A stretch of DNA of 64,000 bases from Euclidia mi (Eukaryota > Arthropoda > Insecta > Lepidoptera > Erebidae): the NCBI GenBank assembly GCA_944739405.2, contig OX123182.2:36705598-36769597 (forward strand), read 5' to 3'. A program made the position numbers and the translations under genes. Below the pieces are notes generated by a model, which was given only the letters and a program-made list of their open reading frames with translations, made no database searches and had not been told where the DNA came from. How positions within the stretch are numbered: the first letter of the stretch is position 1; each line of letters opens with the position of its first letter. Shown here piece by piece: positions 42,464 through 53,193 of the stretch.

Positions 42464-42777
42464 AAAATATTAGTTTTTCTGCTGCCTACTGCAAGCATCT
42501 TTAGATGTTGGTAAAGGCTCTTGCCGATTAGTCCATTTACTGACACAACTATCGGCACAATGATCGTCGAGTTCACATCCCACATATCGACAATCTCATG
42601 AGCTGGGACCAAATATTTGATCTCCTTCTCTTTTTCTGCTTTTACGAGATTGTTGACATGCGATGTGGTAATAACGTCTATCAATGTGAATCGCTCTGCT
42701 CGGTCGATCACTACAATATCAAGCTTATTGGCTACAATAAACCTGTCTATAATGATAGACCTTTCCCAGGACAACAA
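42445..42777 (-). pseudogene. C-terminal fragment of a non-LTR retrotransposon protein
   Basis: 110 codons with NKLDIVVIDR, then KAEKEKEIKYLVPAHEIVDMW and STIIVPIVVSVNGLIGKSL, a C-terminal block I recall from many insect retrotransposon polyproteins. Related coding seems to extend upstream to about 42900 in broken frames (HDKPVVMQM). The block resembles a nuclease-like domain with a PDIV...D.A...E.K pattern, but the function is not established. It ends inside the left inverted-repeat arm, suggesting the arm is this element's 3' UTR. Confidence 0.6.
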
Positions 42778-43059
42778 CGTACGACCATTTTTTCGAGAAC
42801 TGAGAACAAATATTTTAAGGGTTCACAGCAGTCTACTTGTCATTTGCATGACGACAGGTTTATCATGGCTACGATTATATAATCATGATAATGACTCACA
42901 CGATTAGCATCATGGTAATTTATCGTTTTTTGGCAATCTGTCGCCACTGCAAAAAAGTAGTCAATGACTACTCAGTACTTAGTACAGTTAATAGTATCGT
43001 CCAACATGTATAGTCTTGCATTTAATTACACAAGCTTTAAACTTAGTTGTTAGCAGCAG

Positions 43060-43890
43060 ATGGTTTTATTTGAACTTTATAAACACGAAATCATCACAGG
43101 GATGATCGATGAAAACACTTTTCTTGAGATATATAATTATATTCAAGTATACTTATTGAATGTAAGAAAAACGAAAGTTATGGTTTTTGAAAAGGAGGAA
43201 TGCGTTACGGCTTGTAATGTTTTGATCGATGGACAGCGAGTGGGACAAGTGAATGAGTTTGTTTACTTAGGTACGTTGTTTACAAGAGATGGTAAGAATG
43301 AAGAAGATATTGAAAGGAGAGTTAATGCAGGTAATAGTGTGAATGGAGCTCTGAAAGCGTTTATGAACAGTCAAAACGTGTCCAGAAAGGCACGTTTGGC
43401 TGTACATAGAGGTGTGTTAGTGCCTACCCTTATGTATGGTAGTGAAAGTTGGGTATGGCAGAAGAGATTTGAAAGTAAAATAAATGCTGTAGAAATGAGA
43501 GCACTGAGAAGTATGTGTGGTGTGTCTTTGACCGACAGAGTAAAGAATTGTGTGATACGAGAGTGGTGTGGGGTAAAAGAAGATGTAGTGACAAGCATTG
43601 AGAAAGGTATGTTAAGATGGTTTGGGCACATGGAGAGGATGGATGACTATAGACTGACAAAGAAGATATATAAGGCAAGTGTGAATGGAACAGGACAAAG
43701 TGGAAGACCTAGGCGGACGTTCTCTGACCAGATTGGAGACATCCTGAAAAAAGGACAAGTCAGAAGTACCTTTAACAGAAGAGCATGCATGAGAAACTTG
43801 ATGGGAGTGAGTGAAGCAAGTGAGGTATGTCAGGATCGTTGCAAATGGCGTTCCGTAGTCTCTGCCTACCCCTCCGGGAAACAGGCGTGA
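43060..43890 (+). pseudogene. C-terminal part of an RTE-like LINE RT, with 3' tail to 43915
   Basis: 276 codons, of which LINE similarity starts near 43150 (LNVRKTKVMVFEKEE). Then come VNEFVYLGTLFTRDG, RARLAVHRGVLVPTLMYGSESW, MRALRSMCGVSLTDRVKN and GMLRWFGHMERM, the thumb and C-terminal region of an RTE-type reverse transcriptase. The catalytic palm is missing, so it is a 5'-truncated insertion. The element ends with CTCTGCCTACCCCTCCGGG and a (TATG)n tail at about 43900-43915. It sits between the two inverted-repeat arms. The same 3' end occurs alone at 15377-15509, and its last 45 or so nucleotides match the end of the local SINE family. Confidence 0.88.
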
Positions 43891-44223
43891 GTCTATGTAT
43901 GTATGTATGTATTATTTTTCAAAGAAATATTGCAGTATAGCTTCTACATCACAATAGTGCAAAGGCTACTTTTTTTTGCAATAACTGTCACCCACATCGG
44001 CGAATACGTGGGCCGAAGCTAGTCTGTAAAATAAAAGTATCGATAAAGTTATAACGTCACTATGTTTATGCGTCACATTTTTATACGAATAAATCAAAAT
44101 GTCTTTGAACGAAATATCAAAGATTCAAATGAAGTTCTATTACATTTTGACGAGTAATGGGGCCCACACCGGAGCCCAGTCCCAGACCTTAGAGTGATGG
44201 GATTCCTCCGTCTATTTACTGAG

Positions 44224-44960
44224 TTAACAACACTTTTTGAGTTCGGTGCCAGTTAGAAGTACGCACACAATTTTATTTCTTTGTTACTCACCATGAGGGC
44301 TCCTGGTTAAATTCTTTTAAATTATTTTATTTCTCACTTATTTTAGACCTAGGCGTATCTATAAGGGTGTAATTAATTTGACCTGTATATATAATATGAT
44401 TTTGTAAATATTTGAGATTTTTTTCTAACTAAGCCAATGACATTGTCAGAGACTTTTTCTATTTTACATTAAATAAATGTGATTCATTAGGTGTGGAATA
44501 CTTTATTTTAAATTGACCCTGAAGTTAAATTTTATTTCTTATCTACGTATTAGTTAACTCACTTATTACTGCAGCCTGCTCTCGATTGGTGATTTAATAT
44601 AGTTATGTAACCAAGCATACTGGGATCGTGCCTCCCTTCAATTTCAGAAGGCCTAATTTAGTTTGGAAGATTTTAGACAAACACTTGACGATCGTGATAA
44701 TTTGCTAAATAATAAGCATATAACTTCCAAAAGTCTGAAATACGTAACGTGGTTTTGTATTCGAAAACCATTACGTGGTAATGATCTCGTCATTGACCCT
44801 ATCATTGCATATAGGTAGTGATTATTAGTGATATTATGTAGGTATATCAATTGCTTTATTCACCTTAAAAAGGTAATTTAAAAATATATTTTTTATCGTA
44901 ACTTATTTACTAGTGTTTAAATATAAGCTGTATTTATTCACATATTTTACTTTATCTGAG
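44224..44960. repeat. Right arm of a large inverted repeat
   Basis: About 737 bp ending CTTTATCTGAG. It mirrors 41723-42463. The sequence just inside this arm is not the complement of the sequence inside the left arm, so the coding part adjoining the left arm is absent here. Confidence 0.92.
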
Positions 44961-45640
44961 GATTTATCAACATTCAATTGATATTCATTCTGAGTAAACA
45001 AAATCTAAGGATTTATTGCAAACATTATCGATATTTTATCGAAATTCATTTTGATTAAGCACATCACTAGTCTAGTTAATATTTACGACAATTTCGAAAA
45101 ATGTTCGAAGATTCGAAATGACATATTTTGTGTTTTTATCTTTCTCTTACATGAGAAAAAAATCATAAGTCAGAGCGAAGTGCATATATTGGGTAAGGTT
45201 GCTACTTTAATGCGGTCTCTATTACTAGTCCAACCTCTCTGGAATATATATTCTAAGCACGGAACAGATAAGTCCAAGCATAAGTCATACTGACGTCTAC
45301 ACGAGAAGTTGGCTGGTCGTGAAACAGAATAATTACCAAAACAAAGAGGTTTGAAGACTATTTCATTATTTGGAAATGATAGTTTCAAGTTAGATGACGT
45401 AAACACTAGTCATCTTGCTCCTCGCTCGTCATCGTAACACTCTGTCAAGTGTTCGCAAAATTCGCTACAAACAGTTAACAAGGCGATGGCCGTGCGTATA
45501 ACACATCCGCTTCACGCTCTGATGGCGTGGTTACAGGTCCCAGTCATAACAGTCTCGTAGATTTTGGTTTTTATGAAATTTGAAAAATGGTTATGAATAT
45601 TTGGCAAATATTTTATTTTATTCGAAATATTTAAATAATT
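44961..45640. other. Spacer without recognised gene
   Basis: Frames of about 80 codons on both strands (45051-45293, 45170-45406) overlap and have no motifs. No repeat was recognised. Confidence 0.35.
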
Positions 45641-46120
45641 CAAAGTCCATTACGTAGCCTTTCTCACAAGTGCAAACACGACTATGATACGATATTTCAT
45701 CATGGAATGCCAGTGCCTATTTTCCGGCTTCATCATCAGACCTTGAAACCTAATTGTAGTCAAAGTTTATTACGTGGCCTTTCTCACAATTGCAAACACG
45801 ACTATGATACGATATGCCATCATGGAATGCCAGTGCCTATCTTCCGGCTTCATCATCAGACCTTGAAACCTAATTGTAGTCAAAGTTCATTACGTGGCCT
45901 TTCTCACAAGTGCAAACAGGACTATGATACGATATTCCATCATGGAATGCCAGTGCCTATCATCCGGCTTCATCATCAGACCTTGAAACCTAATTGTAGT
46001 CAAAGTTCATTACGTGGCCTTTCTTCCAAGTGCAAACATGAATATGATACGATATTCCATCATGAAATGCCAGTGCCTATCTTCCGGCTTCATCATCAGA
46101 CCTTGAAACCTAATTGTAGT
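45641..46120 (+). repeat. 120-bp tandem array, four units plus a degenerate fifth
   Basis: Exactly 120-bp spacing; units begin at about 45641, 45761, 45881 and 46001, with a partial unit to about 46180. Landmarks are TTACGTGGCCTTTCTC, GACTATGATACGATAT and CATCATCAGACCTTGAAACC. Divergence between units is a few substitutions. As 120 is a multiple of three and one frame lacks stops, it makes a 214-codon open frame (45707-46351) with four 40-residue repeats. That is most likely a by-product of the period. Confidence 0.93.
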
Positions 46121-46192
46121 CAAAGTTCATTACAAGACTTTTATAAGAAATCCAAATCCTTTAGGCTCCATCATCAGATCAGTTCGACAGTA

Positions 46193-46918
46193 CAGTACTC
46201 GCCAAACTTTATGGCCGCTCCGAACCTAGCCGCATTACGCTGCGCAGAACACAAAATCAGGTATCATCGGGACGTATGCGGGGCGTGGAGGCAGGGCACG
46301 CCCGCGCGCGCTGTCTTCCACCCGCTAGCGTCCTCGCCTCCCGCGCGTTAGTGTGAGTGTGCTACGTTCGTACACGACTCACATATTCGTTGAGCTCTGA
46401 CAGTATCGTCGCGTTCAGAATAGTTTCATAGTATTACTTCTTCGTTGATTCTCGTTGCTATCGTTATTGTTTCTTGTTGTTATTTGTACTGATATAGTTA
46501 CCATTTTCATTGATCATGCCTCGCGGTCGTTTTAATGTTTGAGAATGGAGATTTCGAAATAAGTGAAGAATGTGACGAAGAAAGTTCTTCAGATAAGGAA
46601 CCTTTTACGCGTATGGAAGATGTTTTATGGAAGGTGTAGCCCCATTATAAATAAATATTTAAAAAAATAGTTTTGTCGTAACCAATGTATTTTTTCATTT
46701 AGATGTCCCTTCACCTAACTGAATTTACATTAATCGAATTTGATTGAATATGTGATTAAACAATATAATATAGCTAATCTAACAACGTAACTGAAGATTT
46801 TAATTTTCAATAATAACAAATATTTTTTCTTGGTTATCAAATGTCCACCCGACTGTACCATGCGCAAGTTCGTACCGATGGCTACATTCAGAGCGGCCAT
46901 AAAGATTGGCGAGTACTG
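46193..46918 (+). mobile_element. 726-bp TIR DNA transposon with TA target duplication
   Basis: Terminal inverted repeats of about 38 bp (34 matching) start CAGTACTCGCCAA, continue CTTTATGGCCGCT, and TA is duplicated outside (46191-46192, 46919-46920), as in Tc1/mariner-type elements. The interior has a GC-rich promoter-like 5' half, then ATGCCTCGCGGTCG near 46515 and an acidic reading stretch (FEISEECDEESSSDKEP) broken by a stop, ending at 46638. This looks like the remnant of a transposase N-terminus, i.e. an internal deletion derivative. Confidence 0.85.
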
Positions 46919-46920
46919 TA

Positions 46921-47111
46921 CCATATTATTAAATTATCATAATTTTCATTACGCTACGACCCTTGGAAGATGGTTAAATTAGTTACCTTAGATTCCATTA
47001 CATAGTTAGTTACATACACGACAACCGAATAAAAGCGTGTTAAAAAATTATGGGTTTGCCTTAACGTAATCCTTGCATCTCTATAGAACATTTATATATA
47101 CATCTGAATTT
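46921..47111. other. Short unassigned segment before copy B
   Basis: AT-rich sequence. ATGGGTTTGC at 47049 also stands just before copy A's start (1522), hinting that the duplication boundary is blurred by divergence. Confidence 0.3.
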
Positions 47112-47774
47112 AATTGAATTGTTTATTTTCTATATTAATAAATTACATTGGGTACATATTATGGCAAAACCTTTTGCCTCGTTGAGAACGAAAAATAGCG
47201 TAATGAAGAACTAAAGCCGATCACCAAAAATGGGCTGTCCATTACTATATTAAATGTAAATATTCGCAAATGCGATATTGATGTGGAGCCATGCATGCAC
47301 ATGTATTTATTTTTGGTGAATCAATTCACCAGCGTATAAATATGGCTACACCTTGTATACGGGGTAAAGCCATTGCCATGATCAGCCATCATCGAAATAT
47401 TTAACGTTTACCTTGTTGCCACCGCAGTATTGTTCAAAATGAAGTTTTTGTTTATAAGTAAAGGGTCGTAACAATTATTTATAGAATCAATTTGACAACA
47501 TTCAAAATATCTATAATCAAAAATCGTTGTAATAAGTAGGTAAATCAAGTACATGAAATTGACAGATTCATATCAAAATATGTCATAAAATTAATCTTGT
47601 ATTTTATAATATAGAAAAGAGTTAGCTGGTACCTACTAACTACTTTCTTTTTCTACATTTATTTAGAGGGAATTTATTTTTTATTGTTGCAGATTCCTCT
47701 TCACTGGCAAAGTTCAGTGGCAGTTTTGACCTTGGTAGAGAGAGTAAGTAAACCCCAAAATGGTCTATAAGTAT

Positions 47775-48113
47775 CAATAATATAACGAGAAAAAGGTAGA
47801 TACGTTATCTACGTAGTAATCAGTCCGTAGAAACGGTACACTGATAACTCCATAATTATTTTATTTTATTTTCGGTTGACAAGATGTGTCAGTTTCACCT
47901 TGACCTATATAAAATCCTTGCGTTACTGACTGACTGACAGACACGCTACAGCCGAAACTATTGGGCGCAGGAAGCTGAAATTTGGTATGTATGTTCCTTG
48001 GGGACCGTAGGGGTGCACTAAGAAGGGATTTCCCGAAATTCTCACGGGATCGGCCAAAACGGGTAAATTTAAAAAAAAGTGCAGGCGTAGCTGCTGGCGT
48101 CCTCTAGTCATTC
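47775..48113 (+). mobile_element. Insertion with 8-bp TSD, present only in copy B
   Basis: Flanked by ATAAGTAT (47767-47774 and 48114-48121); copy A has one ATAAGT at the matching place (about 2234). Its 3' two-thirds are the repeat family also found at 23639-23850 and at the window end. The first 115 bp are unique here. Confidence 0.8.
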
Positions 48114-48784
48114 ATAAGTATTATATAAAGTATGTGCATATCGTGGACCAGGCAAAAGAAGCCTGTATTATCATAATCAGTTTCTTAAGAACTTTTAGAT
48201 AGAGAAATAATTTCAACGACTGGTTATTACTTTACTGTAGAATTATCTGTTAAAGTGAACTATATGATGCCCGTTTGCACCGAAATACTGTATGATACGG
48301 CGTATGTAGGCGACAGACATACCTTAAAAGTAATTTGTACAATCACTGTCACGTATGGCCCTTTTTAGGGTTCCATACCTCGAAAGGAAAAAACGGAACC
48401 CTTATAGGATCACTTTGTTGTCCGTCCGTCTGTCAAGACCCTTTTTCTCAGGAATGCGTGGAGGTATCAAACTGAAATTTATACTAAATACTCGTATCTA
48501 CGGTTCCATAGAGCTGTAAAAAAATCAAACTTCTAATCCAATTCAATCAAAAGATACAGCCGTATATGCCTCGAATTGCAGCATATTTTCAAACTCGCAT
48601 TGGAATCAAAACCTACAGGGTACTTCCCGTGAACTCAGAATCTTGAAATTTGGTACGAAGCAACGCCTTATAGCACATATAAAGGCAAAATTGCGAAAAC
48701 CATAAATTTTTAGTTACATCATATAAGAAAAATATATTGAATAAATTTAAAGTTACTTCCCCTTTCTCTTGAACGCGTGGAGGT

Positions 48785-48994
48785 CATCATCATCATCATC
48801 ATCAGCCTTTAAAAGAAGGAATTGGCCTACTATACCACGCTGGCCAAACGGGTTGGTATAAGGTTTGTATCAAGTTTTCCTTCTCTTACAGTGCTGTTCT
48901 CTGCATAATATGCTCCCTATGTCGGCTCTTACGACACCCATGGGATGATATGGGGTGGTGACATTGCGTATTCTTAATCCGTCACCACACGGAT
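48785..48994 (-). mobile_element. SINE-like insertion with 13-bp TSD
   Basis: Minus strand: ATCCGTGTGGTGACGG head, ACCCATGGGTGTCGTAAGAG-like block, then a (GATGAT)n tail (plus-strand CATCATCAT at 48785). The flanks are AACGCGTGGAGGT (48772-48784) and AACGCGCGTGGAGGT (48995-49009). The head resembles the main SINE family, but there is no tRNA-like core. Confidence 0.75.
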
Positions 48995-49297
48995 AACGCG
49001 CGTGGAGGTATTAAATTAAAATTCATATCAAATACTAAAGTTTTTTTTTTTTTTTTGGGCGGTAGGTGTCAAAAAGTTAGCACATATCATAAAATTTGTA
49101 ATTTAATTTTAATTAATTTAAAGTGATTTAAAGTTTTATTTGCAATCAAATTGGTCAGAATACAATTGAAACTGAAGCTACTTACAAAGGTAGTACTGTA
49201 TATGTGAAAGTAATCCAGTTAACTACACCACCTGCCAGCACTTCATACATAACTTAACTCTCCAATTGATACACACTTTCACGTGCAGTACACTATA

Positions 49298-50050
49298 ATG
49301 TCTACACTTGATGACATCAGGATGGCACAGGATAACCTTGAGGAGTCTTTTTCAAGAAGGATGGCTGAACTAGAGGCACAGCTGCATGTGGTTGGTCCGG
49401 CTAAGGAAACAGTGTCCAAGGTTGCTGAGGAGTTTCGCACGTTTAGAGAACTCATGTTCTGAATGTTGAGTCTCCTGCGTAAGCAGATCAATGAGTGCCA
49501 CTGGTCGATTGACATTATGGAGACCAGGCACAGGCGCAAGGCATTACTATTTCTGGGCCTAGCTGAAGACGACAAAGAGGACTGCAGGGACTCGGTGCTT
49601 AAGGTGGTCAACAGTCTGGCCATCTCCAGCGTGACACCACAGGACCTCAGTGTGTGCCATAGACTAGGAGTTCCCAGGAAAGATCACCGGCGTCCGATCT
49701 TAGCATGGTTTACAAAAGGTGAGGCTAGATCAGCCATTTGGAATGTCAAGACCTGGCTGAAGGGAAGTTCCGTATCATTGAAGGAGTTCCTGACAAAGCC
49801 TCGTCAGGCGGTTTTCGCGAAGGCCCGTCAAAACTTTGGCATGCGGGCATGCTGGACTCAGGATGGCGTTATTGTGGCTAAAGCATCCGACGGTAGCCGC
49901 CATAAGATCACGACCATGGAAGAGCTGAACTCCGTCATCGCAAAGCATCCTAGGACTGGAACAGGATCGTCGAGCAGTAGCGGCACCGCAGGTGCTAGCA
50001 CATCAAATGCAGGCGCCAAAGAGCGTAAAAAATTCTCTGTTTTGACTTCT
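49298..50050 (+). pseudogene. LINE K copy 2 ORF1 with nonsense codon
   Basis: From ATG at 49298 (MSTLDDIRMAQDNLEESF) the frame aligns with the ORF1 at 37734-38474. Codon 55 is TGA (49460-49462) where the intact copy has glycine (RELMFG), a nonsense change; the same frame stays open to 50170. Conserved blocks follow: TRHRRKALLFLGLAEDDKED, CHRLGVPRKDHRRPIL, SVSLKEFLTKPRQAVF and FGMRACWTQDGVIVAKA. Similarity ends near 50030, and the native stop is lost, so the hydrophobic tail beyond it is not original. Confidence 0.87.
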
Positions 50051-51018
50051 TTTATCTTATATGTCTCTGTATACTATTTTCTTTTCCTTCAATTCAATAT
50101 CTTCTTGAGGTTAGGCGTCTTCTGTTGCTCGCGCAGTTTAATATTGTTTATATTTTGTTTATTACATTAGTTACTTGTTTTCTACCCACATTGTCACTTG
50201 ATATTTTAATGTTTACAACGCAGCACTGACACTACTGACAGTGACAGTGACAAGTCTGACAACTGTCAAATGCAAGTTCATTTGTTCGAAAACGTTCGGA
50301 AACTTTTACTGTTTTATTTATTGGTGTTGTATCTTGTATGTAGGTAATGTAAATCGATGTCGTCCGTTTCGTTTTGTTTTTGCACAATAATTGTTTAATA
50401 TTGCGTTACGTGTTTATGTTTAGTCTTTTGTGTGAGCTGGCGGGTGGTGCAGAGATGCATTCAGTTTGCTTTGAAATTTATTTGTTTCTTTATTTACATA
50501 ATATAATTATTTATATACCTATAGTTGGTGCCACGAGAAGATAGACTTTTTGTAAACAAACATTCAGGGCTTCATAACCTTTTTCAAACAGTTGTGTTTT
50601 AGATTTTATACTTCTTGAACAGTCTTTATTTTTTCAATGCCTAATTATGCCACTATTCTTTTAACCCTTAACTTGGCAGAGAAAAATATTATTGAGTATC
50701 AAAATAATTTTTATACAACATAATATTTATAACCCACAGATGCCTAGAAAAATAGAAAAAAAAATCTTATGCAGGTAGTTTAAAAAATACCACATGTATC
50801 TTGTGGGATACATTGCCAAGGGGCCTTAAAAATATATAATGATTTCAATGTATCTCTAAAGATACACTGCCAAGTTTGATATAACTTTGCTGTAGAATCA
50901 TATATTATAACAAAAAGGAATAAAAGATGCATTTTCATATAAAACAGTATATTTTATTAAAATGTAAGTTGACTAACATGAATAGAACTTCTTTTGTAAC
51001 AAAAATAACAAAATCTTC

Positions 51019-51276
51019 TTAGGTATGAATTTCTACCTGGCAGTAAGCATAGTTTGAACCGCATTTCATACACGTGACTGTGGTCTGATCTAGTACGCAA
51101 AGCTTGCATCGACTCTTGGAGCCAATTGAAGTGAAATAATTATATCCATCAAATCTAACATCTGTAGTCAGCCTGGCAGTACAAGGTATCGTTTTCTTTG
51201 GTACTGGTGGCATAGAATTTGATTTATTTATTAGTTGCAACCTCCCAGAATATAGCGGCCTTTGTTCCGTAACCAT
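51019..51276 (-). pseudogene. C-terminal cysteine-rich domain of piggyBac transposase
   Basis: 85 codons ending in the cysteine-rich module CKLC...TCMKCGSNYAYC (residues about 58-80), the zinc-binding C-terminal domain piggyBac transposases use to bind the transposon ends. Upstream residues GRLQLINKSN and PPVPKKTIPCTARL fit the pre-domain linker. The frame opens at 51276 and the catalytic core that should precede it is absent. An unrelated function is unlikely given the flanking TTAA-bounded ends. Confidence 0.85.
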
Positions 51277-51855
51277 ATAATTATGGTAACGGAATCTTTT
51301 CAGGTTCAGTTACTTGCAATTATTCGAGTGTTAAGTCCCCGATTTAAAATTTATCTCAACACCGGGTTTGTACTACATATGTACTATTTGTTCCCGAAAC
51401 GAGACATTTATACCTCTGAATGTGATTAAAATACTTCAAGATGTCCGTGGACCCGCGACTTTGACTGTCAAAGTGGCAGGACGATCTGAAACCGCTTCAC
51501 AAGGCCAGGCAATTCACACCCCAAGGATTAGTACTACATAATATGTACGTGTTTATACTCAATGTTCAATACAATTGGAAGTGCCATAGTAAAGTTGGGT
51601 GATTAAAACATTGGTCCCGCCAAATTGATGATTTATTTTATCGCTGAATTTATATGAAACTCGTAAGCTATCGGGCAAATTCAAATGTGGAATCGTAGTA
51701 CGTCTTAAGTACATGAACATGTGCAATTTTCACATTCTTAAACTAAGTACTTACATCAAAAAATTGTGGTGATATTTTATACATGGCTGACATTAGGTGG
51801 CGAGCAAGTGAGAAATGGAAGCTTATTTTTTTTTAATTATGGTTACTCTTTTTTT

Positions 51856-52068
51856 TCAAATTAATAACATTTGATCACTTAAAATGCAAGGATATGGAAT
51901 ATAAGTAAGGAGTATGTTAGGTCTCTTGCTGTGATAAAAATTGAAGAAGGCGACGTGCGACGGTGGCATAGATGAAAGTAGAGAATCTTGAGCAGAACTT
52001 TCTTCACCATTTGATGATTGATTGGGTTCTGGCACCAAAGCAAGGATTTGTTTAGCTCTCGAAAGCAC
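51856..52068 (-). pseudogene. N-terminal remnant of piggyBac transposase
   Basis: 70 codons starting MLSRAKQILALVPE, similar in style to the acidic, disordered N-termini of piggyBac transposases (SSNGEESSAQDSLLSS). Position between the right end and the C-terminal piece supports the call; the sequence itself is weakly diagnostic. No DDD catalytic core lies between 51276 and 51856, so the middle of the gene is deleted. Confidence 0.5.
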
Positions 52069-53193
52069 ATTGAGCTTTTTTACCTATAAATAACAGGAAA
52101 AACGGTAAATTTTGGAAGTGTAATAGGCTTGGCAGTGTGCACCATGGGATACATCCCTATTAAATATAAGACTGTTGGGTACTTGGCGGTGTGCACGGAG
52201 AGATACATGCAGTTAAAAATCCAATAAAGCCCTCCACCAGACAATTTTTTGTACTCCAAATTGATTAATTTAGTAGAAAAACAATAATAATTTATAATTT
52301 TAGAAATAAATGCATGAAATACATACAAAAAACATTATTTTATGCATATCACTTACCTGTATGCGCGGGAGCATGGCGTCGATCGATAATGAAATAATTG
52401 TGACAGCTCACCAGTGCCGACAATTTGAAAAAAAAAAACTCGTGTTCGAAAACAAAGAACTAAACTAAACGTTTACATAAATTTATTCTGTTTTAACAAA
52501 GAAATGTTCAGTTTAGAATTTTTCAAACTTTGATGTATCTCTAAAGATACATTGCCAAGAAAAGGGTTAAATTTATATTGTTAAATTTTACTGAAATAAA
52601 AATACTTGATTTTGTGTTTAAATGGTCGAATGTTCATAAATTTGCCGATTTTTTTTTCGTTTTACACGTAATTTTTTCTGTTAATTAGGGAAAAATATAG
52701 TACCATGTACATAAATGATAGAGTAAATACATGTTACTCTAATATTGACATGCTTTTTTTTAAATCATAGACCATAAATAATTTGCAAAGTAGCCTAACT
52801 ATCCTAAAATATTAAATTATTGACCAACAATGAATAATATTACAGATAACTAGCTAGTAAATTACATAAAAATTTAAGAATGTAACATTTCAATGAACTA
52901 ACGCCAAATGTTGACATTCTAGGTGTCAGTACCTCAAAACATCAAAAAATCCTGTTGACAGCGCATAATATCGATAGAAACCCGATCCATTGACATATTA
53001 GTTTCCAATGACACGTATCTATGTACCGTTGCGCTCATTGGATTTGACATTATTTGTTTTTGACAGCACTATCGCTAAGTCACTTAGTAGAAATTCTTTG
53101 TTTACAAAAAGTCTATGTTCTCGTGGCACGGACTATACATGTATTTTATAGTATTTTATATATTTATTTAATAGTTTATTTTATATTTACTTC

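Larger units (their letters stand above)
50665..52567 (-). mobile_element. piggyBac-like transposon, internally deleted
   Basis: 1903 bp between TTAA duplications (50661-50664 and 52568-52571). Ends are CCCTTAACTTGGCA and (complement) CCCTTTTCTTGGCAATG. Subterminal repeats GTATCTCTAAAGATACA.TGCCAAG lie at about 50849 and 52533. Minus-strand transposase remains only as N-terminal (51856-52068) and C-terminal (51019-51276) pieces. TTAA specificity, end motif and C-terminal cysteine module together fix the superfamily. Confidence 0.92.
50528..53129. mobile_element. TIR element in the LINE K spacer
   Basis: 33-bp inverted repeats, GTGCCACGAGAAG...TTTGTAAACAAA (50528-50560 and 53097-53129), match at 32 of 33 positions. 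Without the inner piggyBac element it is about 700 bp and non-coding, i.e. MITE-like. I could not identify a target duplication. The LINE spacer in copy 1 has no such insert. Confidence 0.75.

Noticed and set aside
45707..46351. 214-codon frame with four 40-residue repeats
   Set aside because: Product of the exact 120-bp period. It runs on into unrelated sequence of the TIR transposon.
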